Shown here in pieces: positions 63,441-64,000 of a stretch of DNA of 64,000 nt. Position numbers and translations under genes: made by a program. The stretch lies in the NCBI GenBank assembly GCA_944362615.1, contig CALVTM010000001.1:62001-126000 (forward strand), read 5' to 3'. This DNA comes from an uncultured Clostridia bacterium. GTDB taxonomy: Bacteria > Bacillota > Clostridia > Christensenellales > Pumilibacteraceae. The first letter of the stretch is position 1, and every line of letters starts with the position of its first letter. A model generated the notes under the pieces. It was not told the origin of the DNA. It did no database searches and saw only the letters and a list, made by a program, of their open reading frames with translations.

Positions 63441-64000
63441 TCATGCAAGCACTCTTATCAGACTTTCCACCTTATTGGTATCGTCCAGATCTTCTATGTC
63501 CTCTACTGCCGCCATTATATCGCTTTCACTCGCCGTATGAGTAAGAAATACGATCGCAGCACCGCTTCCGAACGATCTCTGAGAGACGCTTTCTATGCTG
63601 ACGCTGTGCCTTGCAAAAACACCGGTAACTGCTGCAAGTACGCCTGGTACGTCCTTGACGGATATCGACATATAATACTTGCTGCTGAAATCGCTCGCTA
63701 TTACTATATCATCCGCTTTCTGACCGTTGTTCTCAAAATCGGAATAAACCGGCCCGGATGCTTTCGCCGCATACACAATGTCGCTCACTATAGCGCTGCC
63801 CGTAGGACGCGCTCCGGCGCCTCTGCCGTAGAACATAAGGTCGTCCACATAATCGCCGTTCACATATACCGCATTGAACGATCCGCCTACACTCGCAAGA
63901 GGATGCGCGGCGGGAACAAATGTAGGGTGTACTCTGACTTCTATTTCATTGCCCTTCCGCTTTCCTATCGCAAGCAGCTTTATGCGATAACCCAGTTCAA
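63441..64000 (-). CDS. hom: Homoserine dehydrogenase, C-terminal part (5' end outside window)
   Basis: About 186 C-terminal residues. The frame stays open to the window edge (ELGYRIKLLAIGKRKG). HPTFVPAAHPLASVGGSFNAV, GRGAGARPTGSAIVSDI and the C-terminal ACT domain (KYYMSISVKDVPGVLAAV) identify the enzyme that reduces aspartate semialdehyde to homoserine; the ACT domain usually binds threonine or another feedback amino acid. A weak hairpin (63400-63425) lies between it and the surface gene promoter. Confidence 0.93.
   Translation of the reverse strand, partial: ELGYRIKLLAIGKRKGNEIEVRVHPTFVPAAHPLASVGGSFNAVYVNGDYVDDLMFYGRGAGARPTGSAIVSDIVYAAKASGPVYSDFENNGQKADDIVIASDFSSKYYMSISVKDVPGVLAAVTGVFARHSVSIESVSQRSFGSGAAIVFLTHTASESDIMAAVEDIEDLDDTNKVESLIRVLA

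Overview
The window looks like a chromosomal segment of an anaerobic Firmicute of class Clostridia. Evidence: the gene set (2-hydroxyacyl-CoA dehydratase-type protein, NfnAB-type bifurcating transhydrogenase, LL-diaminopimelate aminotransferase, SepF, DivIVA-like protein, an ANTAR regulator beside a glutamine synthetase homologue), ClpX with an N-terminal zinc finger, and sigma-A type promoters. A gut lineage near Christensenellales is a guess only. About 55 protein genes, mostly on the minus strand, lie in tight operons with ATGA/GTGA stop-start overlaps. I saw no tRNA, rRNA, CRISPR array or intact insertion sequence.

Layout. 1-2.0 kb: 3' end of a dehydratase-related protein. 2.2-9.8 kb (minus): metallophosphoesterase, an unknown 178-aa protein, ysxC, lon, clpX, clpP, tig. 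9.9-11.5 kb (plus): rqcH. 11.8-20.0 kb (minus): one long operon running yggS-sepF-lspA-rluD-pyrBCFKDE plus a small membrane protein. 20.1-22.2 kb: O-acetyltransferase, MalY-type lyase, DUF1893. 22.4 kb (plus): LysR regulator. 23.4-28.0 kb: DUF3737, nfnAB, a membrane protein, an MBL hydrolase. 28.1 kb (plus): a structured RNA that resembles 6S RNA. 28.4-39.6 kb (minus): glutamine synthetase-like protein, ANTAR regulator, purF, carA, a carB-dapF fusion, pyrG and dapL. 39.6-47.9 kb (minus): pgm, and the operon cca-vanW-lgt-membrane protein-pncB-divIVA-like. 48-53 kb (plus): dagK, a MurJ/SpoVB-type flippase, a FolT-like ECF protein, purA. 53.3-59.3 kb (minus): a lone XRE regulator, then the operon of two flavoproteins, DUF1667, a RnlA-like HEPN protein and a second CTP synthase. 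59.4-63.3 kb: a large surface protein. The end holds the C-terminus of homoserine dehydrogenase.

Most unusual points. (1) The second CTP synthase has lost the glutaminase Cys and His and is the partner of a HEPN-type RNase with its E/R/H residues in place. Both are attached to a flavoprotein operon whose two flavoproteins also lack expected cysteines. (2) CarB and DapF form one continuous reading frame, two genes upstream of dapL, inside a cluster of glutamine-using enzymes. (3) Five genes have a strong -10 box only 6-8 nt before the ATG and no ribosome binding site, so leaderless mRNAs look common here. (4) Several starts or terminators lie inside hairpins, and one bidirectional terminator is split by a palindrome that looks like two abutting IS3-type ends.

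The nucleotide genes work together: pyrBCFKDE with carAB makes UMP, pyrG makes CTP, and purF and purA serve purine synthesis. The glutamine-dependent steps (PurF, CarA, PyrG) sit behind the glutamine synthetase-like protein and the ANTAR regulator.
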